A stretch of 64,000 bases of DNA. Source: Kovacikia minuta CCNUW1 (GTDB lineage Bacteria > Cyanobacteriota > Cyanobacteriia > Leptolyngbyales > Leptolyngbyaceae). The position numbers and the translations under genes are program-made. Below, one piece after another: positions 41,810 to 49,871 of this stretch. The DNA lies in NCBI RefSeq assembly GCF_020091585.1, contig NZ_CP083582.1, positions 7,234,028 through 7,298,027 on the forward strand, in the 5' to 3' direction. The stretch's first letter is position 1. Each line of letters begins with the position of its first letter. The notes below the pieces were generated by a model. That model was given only the letters and a program-made list of their open reading frames with translations, ran no database searches and was not told where the DNA came from.

Positions 41810-42344
41810 CTACTCCCTGTCTTTCGGCTCAAAATAAAACATTATTGGTAAGTGTTTTGTCCTAAAAGGTAACCCAGATTTTTCATGAATGTGAGTTGAA
41901 AAGAATGCCAAGCTTCCTTTTTTACAAACTTCTCGTATATACCCTGTAAGATTTTTGCAAGATAAATAGTCATTCCATTCACACATTGCTAATTTCGCAT
42001 TCTCCTTGAATATATAGATCAACAATCCTCCATCTTTCTGGTTGTAATCACCAGTAGAATATCTGGTAACTAATTGTTGAAAACCCTTCCATAGATAAGC
42101 ACAACCTCTATAAACTTTTGCTTCTCCAATCCAAACAAAGTTATCTTTTCTTACAAGAAGATCGGTATGCCCCCCATGTTGCGAACCATGAGAAGCATCG
42201 TACCCGATTTGATTCAAAATTCTTTTAATTTCAACGGTTATCCCATCCTCGACCGATAGGTAATTGGTTGGTCTTTAGAACAGCCCTCATTGTTTGCCAA
42301 GGTGTTCTTCTCCTGAAACTGTCGAGCAAAAGTTTAAGTGCCAT
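41810..42344 (-). CDS. PD-(D/E)XK nuclease-like protein with an apparent frameshift
   Basis: The main frame (41810-42217, extending without ATG to about 42280) has a restriction-endonuclease-like core: GGHTDLLVRKDNFVWIGEAKV, with Asp...Glu-x-Lys. Protein-like sequence continues upstream (SVEDGITVEIKRILNQIGY). A good start, ATG 42344 with AGGTAGG upstream, opens a different frame (ALKLLLDSFRRRTPWQTMRAVLKTNQ) that stops at 42233. A +1 shift near 42250-42285 would join them into ~177 residues. The gene is broken, mis-assembled, or frameshifted. A cargo nuclease (defence or competition) is plausible. Confidence 0.55.
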
Positions 42345-42515
42345 CCATTCCTACCTAAAAATCAACTAGGATAAAGGTTCAATACTTAACGGGAATCATA
42401 ACAACCGTATTTAACGTAGCCAAGACATTAAGAAGATTAATTAAGTTAATCTAGTTGTGGTGCTCTGTCCCCTCATCCGATGCTTTAAGAAAGCAGGATG
42501 GAAAGATCGCTACCC
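42345..42515. other. Short gap between nuclease and integrase genes
   Basis: 171 bases, A/T rich, no hairpin with T-run that I can defend on either strand. Confidence 0.4.
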
Positions 42516-43409
42516 TCACAAATCAGGTAGCTTATCTGGCATTCGATTGTGAATGTAATTTCTCATTGTTGTTTCGATGTTGCTATGCCCCATCAGTGCT
42601 GATACCTGATTGACTGGTATTCCTTGCTCAATGGCTCTAGAGCCGAATGAATGCCTAGCAGCATAGAGATCTCTTTCTGCCAGTCCTAACGCTTTCAGAA
42701 TTGGCTTTAAGACCCGTTTCTGTAAGGTCTTGTCATCAATAGCTAACCCTTTATGACTGGTGAAAATTAGATCTTCCTTACCCTTCCCCTGGCATTGGGT
42801 CAATAGGATGTCATAGAGGCGATCGCTCATCGGCAAAAATCGGATGTTTCCGGTTTTGGTTGATTTCCTCACCCTTGCCTTAGCGTTAGTGCAATTCTTC
42901 GTCCTAGCCAACGTTGAACTGATTTCAACAGTCCTTCTATCAAAGTCGCAATGCTTCACCTGTAAGCCGATCAACTCAGCATTTCTCAACCCCAATAGAA
43001 AGGCAGTCGATACAAAAGGGACATAATGGGAATGCTTGAACGCTGAGAACTTAGAGCAAAACTGGTTAGTCTGTAATGCGTTCAGAATTAATTCAATTTC
43101 CTCTGGACTAAACGGTAATCGGTTTTGCTTACGACTGGTCTTATATACAGTCTTGCCTTTCTTCTCACCCACTGTGGGTGTTGTTACGGCTCTGGGCTTA
43201 TCCCTGTACTTGTCCAGACCGGGATCGAAATTGCCGCTGATAATGTCCAGTTCTATGGTGTTCGCTATTGTCTGAGCTTTCTTCATACCTGCTTTGGTTT
43301 TATTCAGGTCAAGTGAGAAGCGGTAGCGTTGACCCGATGTCGTGAAGTGCAGATAGAGCCTGTCAGACCTTGAAACTATCTGAATAGAACCGCGCTTATT
43401 CTGTGTCAT
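42516..43409 (-). CDS. int: Tyrosine-type site-specific integrase of the element
   Basis: 297 residues from ATG 43409; the open frame to 43442 runs through the arm-site palindrome and is less likely. N-terminal arm/core-binding part (~1-95, GSIQIVSRSDRLYLHFTTSG). Catalytic part: Arg in GLRNAELIGL, Lys in STKTGNIRF, YAARHSFGSR (a Tyr replaces the first His of the usual HxLRH box), GHSNIETTMRNYIH with the Tyr nucleophile. It lies about 95 bases from attR and points inward, the usual place for a tRNA-targeting integrase. Confidence 0.92.
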   Translation of the reverse strand: MTQNKRGSIQIVSRSDRLYLHFTTSGQRYRFSLDLNKTKAGMKKAQTIANTIELDIISGNFDPGLDKYRDKPRAVTTPTVGEKKGKTVYKTSRKQNRLPFSPEEIELILNALQTNQFCSKFSAFKHSHYVPFVSTAFLLGLRNAELIGLQVKHCDFDRRTVEISSTLARTKNCTNAKARVRKSTKTGNIRFLPMSDRLYDILLTQCQGKGKEDLIFTSHKGLAIDDKTLQKRVLKPILKALGLAERDLYAARHSFGSRAIEQGIPVNQVSALMGHSNIETTMRNYIHNRMPDKLPDL

Positions 43410-43448
43410 AACTGTGTCAGATCTCCCTAGTAGATCTGACACAGCAAC
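43402..43448. promoter_or_regulatory. Candidate integrase arm-type sites (right), with palindrome
   Basis: TGTGTCAGATCT (43413-43424) is inverted at 43432-43443 across a 7-base loop, and AGATCTGACACAGCAAC (43432-43448) is the inverse of 25110-25126 at the other end. A further TGTGTCA at 43402 overlaps the integrase start, so binding could also repress int. Confidence 0.5.
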
Positions 43449-43503
43449 TCATAAGAAACGCATAAACGCTTACTGCAAAGGAGTTTCAGCCTCATTTCCT
43501 CTA

Positions 43504-43546
43504 TTCGGGACGAAGGGGCCGCTGGTTCGAATCCAGTCATCCCGAT
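43504..43546 (+). repeat. attR: 43 bp direct repeat (displaced tRNA-Pro 3' part)
   Basis: Identical to 24994-25036. This is the original 3' part of the host tRNA gene, displaced by the insertion. The stop codon of the neighbouring GTPase gene begins at the very next base, so in the empty site the tRNA and that gene were tail to tail with no gap. Confidence 0.95.
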
Positions 43547-44872
43547 TCATGATTTTCTAAATCGTTCTTTTGCAGCTTGAAAGGATTCTTGCATTGCCGC
43601 TTGAATCCGCTTTGGATCGGGTTTTTTGCCACCCATTAAGTCGCCAAAGTAGACGCAGGCGGCTTCACCTAAGGCCCAGGTATATGCTGCTGCCCAGGAA
43701 GCTGCGATGACGCTGCCAAAACCGGGGATGAATTTGATCAGTTCTCGTCCGATCGCCTGTGCCAGAAAACCACCTGCGATGGCGCTGACAAGTCCTCCTG
43801 CCTGGGACGGGGTTAACGTTTGCCCGTATAACTTGCCCAGTAGCCCCACCAGTGAAACTTGAAGTGCAGTTAAAACGGGCATGGTGGCAAAGGGCAGGGG
43901 AACAGCGGCTAACGTTGCTGCAATGAGAGCAAAGGGCAGAATGTAACGGCGTCCAGCTTCTCGGTAAAGATTACCCAGTTGTTCGCCAGCAACCTGATCG
44001 AGTAGTTGATAGATGGTGCGGGCTTCCGCTTCTGGCAAAAGTTCGGCGATCGCATTAACCAGTGCTTCCAGTCCATAAAAAACCGGATGAAATTCATCTT
44101 CTTCCAACGTAAAGTCGATCATCACTGCCTGGTCATACAACCCGGCAAAGGTTTGTTGGATGGCAGTAAAGGCACGCTGAACCTGCTCTAGAGTGGGTGG
44201 GTAGTCCGGGTGGTCACTCAGTTCGGGGGGATAAATTTCATGCAGACAGGTGACTACCAGGAGGCAGGGCACCTCTGGGTGTTGCTTACGAATGTGCCCA
44301 GCGATCTGGTGAAGGGTATCGGTGGCAAAATCATTAATTTTAACGGTTAGCAGTAATACCCTGGCTTTTTGGCTGTTGGCCTGACTTAGCTCTCCCAGCA
44401 AATCCTGGATCACGATCGCGGTTTCCTGAGAAACATCACCCAAGCCAACGGTATCAGTAAAGATAATTAACGGCAGGTCATCCGTTGGATAACTGTAGCG
44501 TTGAGTGTATTGGGTATGAGGCCGAAATCCTTGCCCCACAATTTCCGCCGAAACACCTGTCAACCCACGGACAATGGAACTTTTTCCGGACTGGGGTTTG
44601 CCTACCAACAGAGCTTCTGTTGTGGGTAACTCTTTCCGAACCTGTTCCAGAATTTCTGCAACCTGAGCGTCACTGACGTTGAACCAGGAAGTCAGGGTTT
44701 GAACCATCCAATCTGTTGGGAGAAATTGTTTCCAGCCCGTGGCAATGTTACTCCAGAAACCAGGAACTCCGCCCAACCAGCTTTTACCATCGGAATCAGG
44801 TTGGGGCACGATCGCCGAATCATCCGATTCCTGAGAATTGCTTTTGGAATGAGCTTCCGGTTGGTCAGACAT
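43547..44872 (-). CDS. GTPase with C-terminal DUF697 membrane domain
   Basis: 441 residues. A disordered acidic N-terminus (~1-30), an Era/dynamin-like G domain with LLVGKPQSGKSSIVRGL (G1), FTDTVGLGD (G3; the usual DTPG is DTVG) and LLVVTCLHE (G4-like, atypical), then a C-terminal DUF697 region (~315-430) with hydrophobic helices (ILPFALIAATLAAVPLPF, AGGLVSAIAGGFLAQAIG). Such proteins are membrane-associated GTPases of unclear role in cyanobacteria. Its stop codon abuts attR. Confidence 0.85.
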   Translation of the reverse strand: MSDQPEAHSKSNSQESDDSAIVPQPDSDGKSWLGGVPGFWSNIATGWKQFLPTDWMVQTLTSWFNVSDAQVAEILEQVRKELPTTEALLVGKPQSGKSSIVRGLTGVSAEIVGQGFRPHTQYTQRYSYPTDDLPLIIFTDTVGLGDVSQETAIVIQDLLGELSQANSQKARVLLLTVKINDFATDTLHQIAGHIRKQHPEVPCLLVVTCLHEIYPPELSDHPDYPPTLEQVQRAFTAIQQTFAGLYDQAVMIDFTLEEDEFHPVFYGLEALVNAIAELLPEAEARTIYQLLDQVAGEQLGNLYREAGRRYILPFALIAATLAAVPLPFATMPVLTALQVSLVGLLGKLYGQTLTPSQAGGLVSAIAGGFLAQAIGRELIKFIPGFGSVIAASWAAAYTWALGEAACVYFGDLMGGKKPDPKRIQAAMQESFQAAKERFRKS

Positions 44873-44883
44873 GGAGCAACGAT

Positions 44884-45201
44884 TTAGATCTCTTCACGGG
44901 GCTCACTTGGAGAGCCAGGAGAGGAGTCATAGATAGCATCGAGTTGTTCACGGGCGTCTTCCACACTCATGGAACGCATGACTAAGAGTGGTTCATCAAT
45001 CATGTTTCCAGATCCATCTAACAGCTCAGGGTGGGGCGCTAAGTTTTGACGGGACAAAACGGATTGCGATCCTCCCGATCTCCACCCTTTAGCAGGGGGC
45101 CGCTGAGACTCCATTCCTAGAGTCATAATGTTGCGAATTAGATTGCCGACTGCCAAAACTGCAAGAATTGTAAATGCAAGAATGTAAAGAAGATGTAACA
45201 T
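44884..45201 (-). CDS. DUF2973 family protein
   Basis: 105 residues: an N-terminal membrane helix (MLHLLYILAFTILAVLAVGNLI) and a soluble tail with HPELLDGSGNMIDEPLLVMRSMSVEDAREQLDAIYDSSPG, typical of the cyanobacterial DUF2973 family. The DUF2605 gene lies upstream on the same strand, an arrangement I know from other cyanobacteria. Function unknown. Confidence 0.8.
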   Translation of the reverse strand: MLHLLYILAFTILAVLAVGNLIRNIMTLGMESQRPPAKGWRSGGSQSVLSRQNLAPHPELLDGSGNMIDEPLLVMRSMSVEDAREQLDAIYDSSPGSPSEPREEI

Positions 45202-45343
45202 AACGCTTCCCTCAAGCCCAGACAGCGTGGAACTTATTACAAACGGATAAACTTAAAGGCGCAACAACAGAAATCAAGTATTTGTACTTAGAGTTTAAGC
45301 AATTCAAGCCTTTAGTAATAGTGTCGCAAATTTTGATCGATTT

Positions 45344-45673
45344 CTAAATCCCCTTTTCGGTTTGTCCTTCTGTGCGGAAACGGGTGGCGACCTGCCAACA
45401 TTCTGTCACCAAGCGATGCCAGGGCGCGAGAGCCGAGGATTCAATCCCTACCTGGCCATTGGTGGCATCGAATAGCATTTTAGCTGTGCTAACTTCCTGC
45501 TGAGCCGTAATAACCCGTGCCAGGAGGTCTGCCTGCTCATCTGTATCCAGAAAGGGGATGGTTTCAGTTTCCAGAAGTAACCGCGATCGCCCCAGCCAAT
45601 ATTGAAAGTCTTCTAGAAGTGGCTCCAGGACTGTTTTAAGTAAATCCGAATCAGGGAAGTTGGAGTTAAACAT
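45344..45673 (-). CDS. DUF2605 family protein
   Basis: 109 residues, soluble and helical: LLKTVLEPLLEDFQYWLGRSRLLLE, then LARVITAQQEVSTAKMLFDATNGQVGIESSALAPWHRLVTECWQV. This matches the cyanobacterial DUF2605 family, which is usually next to DUF2973. Function unknown; restriction to cyanobacteria hints at a photosynthesis or carbon role. Confidence 0.8.
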   Translation of the reverse strand: MFNSNFPDSDLLKTVLEPLLEDFQYWLGRSRLLLETETIPFLDTDEQADLLARVITAQQEVSTAKMLFDATNGQVGIESSALAPWHRLVTECWQVATRFRTEGQTEKGI

Positions 45674-45940
45674 TTAGTAAATTAATCGGGTGCATGTAAA
45701 TTTACTGTCGTTATTGCTCTATCTTAGCTAGTTTAAATAATCTTTAATAAAGTTTACATAGATTTAGGCGATCGCAGAATCGAATTAGGTAGAGAAAAAT
45801 TTAAGTGGTTTCCTGGGATAATTCACCTTTTTAGTACAGGAAATTTTCTATCCCAACGCCCGTTATCCCTTTTCTAGTGGGACATACGTTAAACTAAGAG
45901 TCTGTTAGAAGTCAGCCAAATTACTCAAATTGCAGATTGC

Positions 45941-46036
45941 ATGTCTTTTCAGGCGCATAAAAACAAGTTGCTGGGTTGGCGACAACAGCGTTGTCAGATG
46001 CAGGCTGAAGCAACCAGGCGAGAGCGAACTATTTAG
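45941..46036 (+). other. Possible leader ORF and hairpin upstream of thrS
   Basis: A 31-codon frame from ATG 45941 (MSFQAHKNKLLGWRQQRCQ ...) ends at TAG 46034 and is followed directly by a hairpin GGGGCA/TGCCCC (46036-46054), about 60 bases before the thrS start. The arrangement resembles attenuation, but the frame has only two Thr codons and no T-run follows, so it may be chance. The remainder of the gap 45674-45940 shows nothing. Confidence 0.25.
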
Positions 46037-46113
46037 GGGCACGTCGGATGCCCCTTGGAAACTTGTTGTTCATTCATTTCGCTGTCTCCGTTGTTTATTC
46101 ATTCGAGAAAATT

Positions 46114-47949
46114 ATGCCTGCTGTAAAATCTTCCTCTGAGCAACCCGAAGATCATCCTGAAAGAATTCATTTGCCAAAGACCAGTGAATCGGAAGCGCTG
46201 AAAAAGATTCGACATACGGCTTCCCACGTCATGGCGATGGCGGTGCAAAAGCTATTCCCTAAGGCACAAGTGACGATCGGACCGTGGATCGAAAATGGTT
46301 TCTATTACGACTTCGATAGCCCAGAGCCCTTTACCGAGAAAGACCTGAAGGCAATTAAGAAGGAGATGATCAAAATCATCAACCGCAAGTTGCCTGTGGT
46401 GCGAGAAGAGGTGAGCCGGGAAGAAGCCGAACAACGGATTAAGGCTATCAATGAGCCTTACAAGCTGGAGATTCTGGAAGGTCTGGAAGAGCCGATTACG
46501 ATATACCACCTGGATCAGGCATGGTGGGATTTATGCGCCGGTCCCCACGTGGAAAATACGGGCGATATTCATCCCCAGGCGATCGACCTGGAAAGTGTTG
46601 CGGGGGCTTATTGGCGGGGTGATGAAACCAAAGCCCAACTGCAACGCATCTATGGCACTGCCTGGGAAACGCCGGAGCAACTGGCAGAGTACAAACGCCG
46701 CAAAGAAGAGGCCCTCCGTCGTGACCACCGCAAGTTGGGCAAAGAGTTGGGTTTATTCATCTTTTCTGACCAGGTGGGGCCAGGATTGCCGTTGTGGACG
46801 CCGAAGGGAACGGTGCTGCGATCGACCCTGCAAGAGTTTCTGCAAAAGGAACAACTCAAACGGGGGTACTTACCAGTGGTGACTCCCCATATCTCGCGAG
46901 TGGATCTGTTTAAAACCTCTGGACACTGGCAAAAGTATCAGGAAGATATGTTCCCGTTGATGGCAGAGGACGAAGAGTCCAGGGTAGCAGAACAGGGCTT
47001 TGTGATTAAGCCAATGAACTGCCCCTTCCACATTCAAATCTATAAGAGCGAGTTGCGTTCCTACCGGGAACTGCCGATACGACTGGCGGAGTTTGGCACG
47101 GTTTACCGCTTTGAGCAATCCGGTGAGTTGGGGGGGTTAACGCGGGTGCGCGGATTTACCCAGGATGATGCCCACCTGTTTGTAACGCCAGAACAACTGG
47201 ATGACGAATTCCTGAAGGTGGTAGACCTGATCCAATCGGTGTTCAAAGCCTTGAAATTGAGTAGCTCATTCAAGGTGCGGCTGAGTTTCCGTGACCCAAA
47301 TTCCGATAAGTACATTGGTAGCGATGATGCCTGGGATAAAGCTGAGAATGCGATTCGTCGGGCAGTGGAAACGCTAGGCATGAACTACTTTGAGGGGATT
47401 GGGGAAGCCGCCTTCTACGGTCCTAAGTTGGACTTTATGTTCCATGACGCCCTGGAGCGGGAATGGCAACTTGGAACGGTGCAAGTGGACTATAACCTCC
47501 CGGAACGGTTCGATCTGGAGTATGTAGCCGAGGATGGCACTCGTAAGCGTCCCGTGATGATTCATCGGGCACCCTTTGGCTCGCTGGAACGGTTGATTGG
47601 GATTCTGATTGAGGAGTACGCTGGAGACTTCCCCCTGTGGCTGGCACCTGTTCAAATGCGCTTGCTGCCTGTGGGTGAGGAGCAGTTGTCGTTCACCAAC
47701 CAGATTGCCGAACAAATTCGGGCGATCGGCATTCGAGTAGAGGTGGATACGAGTGGCGATCGCCTCGGCAAACTGATCCGCAATGCCGAAAAGGACAAAA
47801 TTCCGGTCATGGCAGTGGTCGGTGCGAAGGAGGTGGAATCCAACTCACTCAGCATTCGCACCCGTGCTTCCGGCGAGCTAGGGGCAATTCCAGTTGCCGA
47901 AGTTTTGGCACGGTTGAAAGCGGGGAATGAAAATCATACTGATTTTTAA
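46114..47949 (+). CDS. thrS: Threonyl-tRNA synthetase
   Basis: 611 residues from ATG 46114 (the frame extends to 46048 with unlikely sequence). It attaches Thr to tRNA-Thr. Visible are the editing domain (~30-200) with HTASHVMAMAVQKLFP and WWDLCAGPHVENTG, class II motif 1 and 2 (PMNCPFHIQIYKSELRSYRELPIRLAEFGTVYRFEQSGELGGLTRVRGFTQDDAH), motif 3 (HRAPFGSLERLIGILIE) and the anticodon-binding domain. The N-terminal TGS domain is absent, as in other cyanobacterial enzymes I recall. Confidence 0.95.
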   Translation: MPAVKSSSEQPEDHPERIHLPKTSESEALKKIRHTASHVMAMAVQKLFPKAQVTIGPWIENGFYYDFDSPEPFTEKDLKAIKKEMIKIINRKLPVVREEVSREEAEQRIKAINEPYKLEILEGLEEPITIYHLDQAWWDLCAGPHVENTGDIHPQAIDLESVAGAYWRGDETKAQLQRIYGTAWETPEQLAEYKRRKEEALRRDHRKLGKELGLFIFSDQVGPGLPLWTPKGTVLRSTLQEFLQKEQLKRGYLPVVTPHISRVDLFKTSGHWQKYQEDMFPLMAEDEESRVAEQGFVIKPMNCPFHIQIYKSELRSYRELPIRLAEFGTVYRFEQSGELGGLTRVRGFTQDDAHLFVTPEQLDDEFLKVVDLIQSVFKALKLSSSFKVRLSFRDPNSDKYIGSDDAWDKAENAIRRAVETLGMNYFEGIGEAAFYGPKLDFMFHDALEREWQLGTVQVDYNLPERFDLEYVAEDGTRKRPVMIHRAPFGSLERLIGILIEEYAGDFPLWLAPVQMRLLPVGEEQLSFTNQIAEQIRAIGIRVEVDTSGDRLGKLIRNAEKDKIPVMAVVGAKEVESNSLSIRTRASGELGAIPVAEVLARLKAGNENHTDF

Positions 47950-48059
47950 TGGGGATTGATGCGACAGATCCCCAGCTTCTATGGCAGAGTAAGCTGTACA
48001 GTGTAAGTCTCTGCTAGCAGCTGTGGATCTGAACACTTTATGCATCAACCCTGATAACC

Positions 48060-49136
48060 ATGCCAACTCCTTTTTTGTTGAGTCGGGTACTGCTTCGGTT
48101 TAATGATAAGTCCGAAGATTTGCTGGGGCAGTTATCGGCTGTTACCCTGACACCCGATGGTAGCTGCTGGGTTGGCTCGGATGAACTCAACACGATCGAG
48201 CGCCTATCTCCCGTTGAACCCTATATTTTTGGGAATCATCGCTCTTTTGTAGTGAATGACTTTATTCCGCTCGTCAATCAAGAAGATGAGATTGATATTG
48301 AAGGGTTTGGATACTTTGATTCCTATCTCTGGATTACTGGTTCCCACAGTCAAACCAGAGGAAAGCCAAAGGGCAAAAATCCTGAAAAGGACATTCGCCG
48401 CCTGGCAGAAATCAAGCCAAACGCAAATCGCTTCTTAATCGCTCGGATTCCAGTTGTTAAGGGTGAGTTGTACCAGTCTTGTCCCCACCCGGATGATCCT
48501 GGCAAAACTCTGACAGCAGCCTGTGTGCAATTAACCAAAGCAGGCAATTTGCTGACGGAAGTTTTGCAGGAGGATAGCCACCTGGGACATTACGTTGCGA
48601 TCGCCCTTCCCAGTAAGGAAAATGGGTTCGATGTTGAAGGCTTGGCGGTTCACAAGAACACACTGTTTCTGGGATTGCGGGGCCCTGTTTTAAGAGGATG
48701 GGCAATCATTCTAGAAATTGAAGTTGAGGAATTGGAACCTGGAGTTTTGACCTTAAAGACGATCGGAGAAGATGGGCGCAAATATAAAAAGCATTTTGTT
48801 GACTTGAATGGGTTGGGCATCCGGGAACTCTGCTTTTGTAAAAAAGATTTGATTATTTTGGCAGGACCAACAATGCAGTTGGAGGTCACAATGCGCGTCT
48901 TTCGGCTGAAAGATCTGCTGCACAAAAACAAAGACTCAATGACTGGAGAATCCTCTGATGATCTAGAAGTTCTATTCGATCTGCCATTGACGATCGGCAG
49001 CGATCACGCTGAAGGAGCATCAATCTTTCCCTGCTTAGGGCAAAAAAAAGCACTGCTCGTGGTTTATGATGCACCCGATGCAACGCGAAGAATTGAACCC
49101 GATGCGATCCTTGCGGATGTTTTTCTGTTGGAATAG
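48060..49136 (+). CDS. DUF3616 family protein
   Basis: 358 residues, probably a beta propeller: repeated strands with VTLTPDGSCWVGSDE, DIEGFGYFDSYLWITGSHS, FDVEGLAVHKNTLFLGLRGPVLRGWAIILE and DHAEGASIFPCLGQKKALLVVYD. This fits DUF3616, whose members are uncharacterised soluble proteins. It follows thrS by 110 bases on the same strand. Confidence 0.8.
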   Translation: MPTPFLLSRVLLRFNDKSEDLLGQLSAVTLTPDGSCWVGSDELNTIERLSPVEPYIFGNHRSFVVNDFIPLVNQEDEIDIEGFGYFDSYLWITGSHSQTRGKPKGKNPEKDIRRLAEIKPNANRFLIARIPVVKGELYQSCPHPDDPGKTLTAACVQLTKAGNLLTEVLQEDSHLGHYVAIALPSKENGFDVEGLAVHKNTLFLGLRGPVLRGWAIILEIEVEELEPGVLTLKTIGEDGRKYKKHFVDLNGLGIRELCFCKKDLIILAGPTMQLEVTMRVFRLKDLLHKNKDSMTGESSDDLEVLFDLPLTIGSDHAEGASIFPCLGQKKALLVVYDAPDATRRIEPDAILADVFLLE

Positions 49137-49180
49137 GACTCTGCCTTAAACCACTTTAATTTTTGAGGATAAATTAAGAC

Positions 49181-49378
49181 ATGGATGCCCACGAAAAACT
49201 GAAAAAAGTTGAAACCTCAACCCTAGAAGCGGCGATCGCCAAGGTCGTTTCCGATGCAACGGGCTGGAAATATACCTGCAATATTGCGGAAATTGAGTAC
49301 GGAGAACTGGGGCGGGCACAGCTTAAGTTAACCCTGGAAACCTCCGAATGGCTGAACGTGAGTGTGAAACAGGATTAG
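49181..49378 (+). CDS. Small hypothetical protein (65 aa)
   Basis: 65 residues: a helical start (AHEKLKKVETSTLEAAIAKVVSDA) and beta text (WKYTCNIAEIEYGELGRAQLKLTLETSEWLNVSVKQD). It precedes a 115-residue gene by 70 bases on the same strand and could form a pair with it. Family not recognised. Confidence 0.55.
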   Translation: MDAHEKLKKVETSTLEAAIAKVVSDATGWKYTCNIAEIEYGELGRAQLKLTLETSEWLNVSVKQD

Positions 49379-49448
49379 AGATGGCTAAACCCAAACTCAG
49401 CGCAAACAAACTTGATTGCAGATTAAAAAATTGGGGGGACAATTCACT

Positions 49449-49796
49449 ATGCTTGCCTTTGAAGTCAGCATCAACGCAAATAGAGTTTGTACTGCGGGCA
49501 TTGATGATTACGGTGTTCTTACTAGCATCCTCACCTGGGTAAAACGCCAACCAGATATTTTGGAGTCCGACCGTTTTGAAGAACTAACGCTTGATGTTGG
49601 AGGACTCCTCAGCAATGTTAACGAATCGCTGTCGTGGCTTAAACCAGAGGTTAGCATTGGAGACAGCATTACCATCAAAATTGTTGATATTGAGCAGGTT
49701 GACGAGCCTTTTCAGCGGGATCGAGAATTCTTCAAGGAAATTGAAAAGCGGAAGCGCGATTATTACAACCAAATGAAGAAGGAGTACGGTGATTGA
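49449..49796 (+). CDS. Hypothetical protein (115 aa)
   Basis: Start ATG 49449, preceded by GGGGGGA, is preferred to the upstream TTG frame. The protein opens MLAFEVSINANRVCTAGIDDYGVLTSI and contains LTLDVGGLLSNVNESLSWLKPEVSIGDSITIKIVD, a beta-rich pattern, with a charged C-terminal helix (EFFKEIEKRKRDYYNQMKKEY). I do not recognise the family; such proteins sometimes accompany contact-dependent inhibition immunity genes, but no toxin gene is near. Confidence 0.6.
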   Translation: MLAFEVSINANRVCTAGIDDYGVLTSILTWVKRQPDILESDRFEELTLDVGGLLSNVNESLSWLKPEVSIGDSITIKIVDIEQVDEPFQRDREFFKEIEKRKRDYYNQMKKEYGD

Positions 49797-49871
49797 AATT
49801 TTACTTGCCCTGAATACTCTTGTAATGTAAGGTGACGATCGCCCTCCTTTTCCCAAACGCCCCATTTATCA

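Larger units (their letters stand above)
24994..43546. mobile_element. 18.5 kb integrative element in tRNA-Pro (plasmid/satellite-like)
   Basis: A 43 bp direct repeat of the tRNA-Pro 3' part bounds the region, and a tyrosine integrase gene lies next to the right repeat, facing inward, as in tRNA-site integrative elements. Inside are a PrimPol-VapE replication protein, iteron-like arrays, a ParM/ParR-type partition pair, many small RHH/HTH proteins, nucleases and exported proteins. There are no capsid, tail, portal or conjugation genes. GCGATCGC (HIP1) occurs roughly every 1-2 kb, so the element has long lived in cyanobacteria. Best reading: an integrative plasmid or phage satellite. Confidence 0.9.

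Noticed and set aside
24994..43546. Complete prophage
   Set aside because: No large terminase, portal, capsid, tail or lysis genes are recognisable in 18.5 kb.
24994..43546. Integrative conjugative element
   Set aside because: No relaxase, coupling protein or type IV secretion genes are seen; the P-loop protein at 30720 lacks TraG/FtsK-like features.
45930..46139. Plus-strand frame of 69 codons before thrS
   Set aside because: It overlaps the thrS start in another frame and has no ribosome binding site; the shorter frame at 45941 is mentioned as a weak leader candidate instead.
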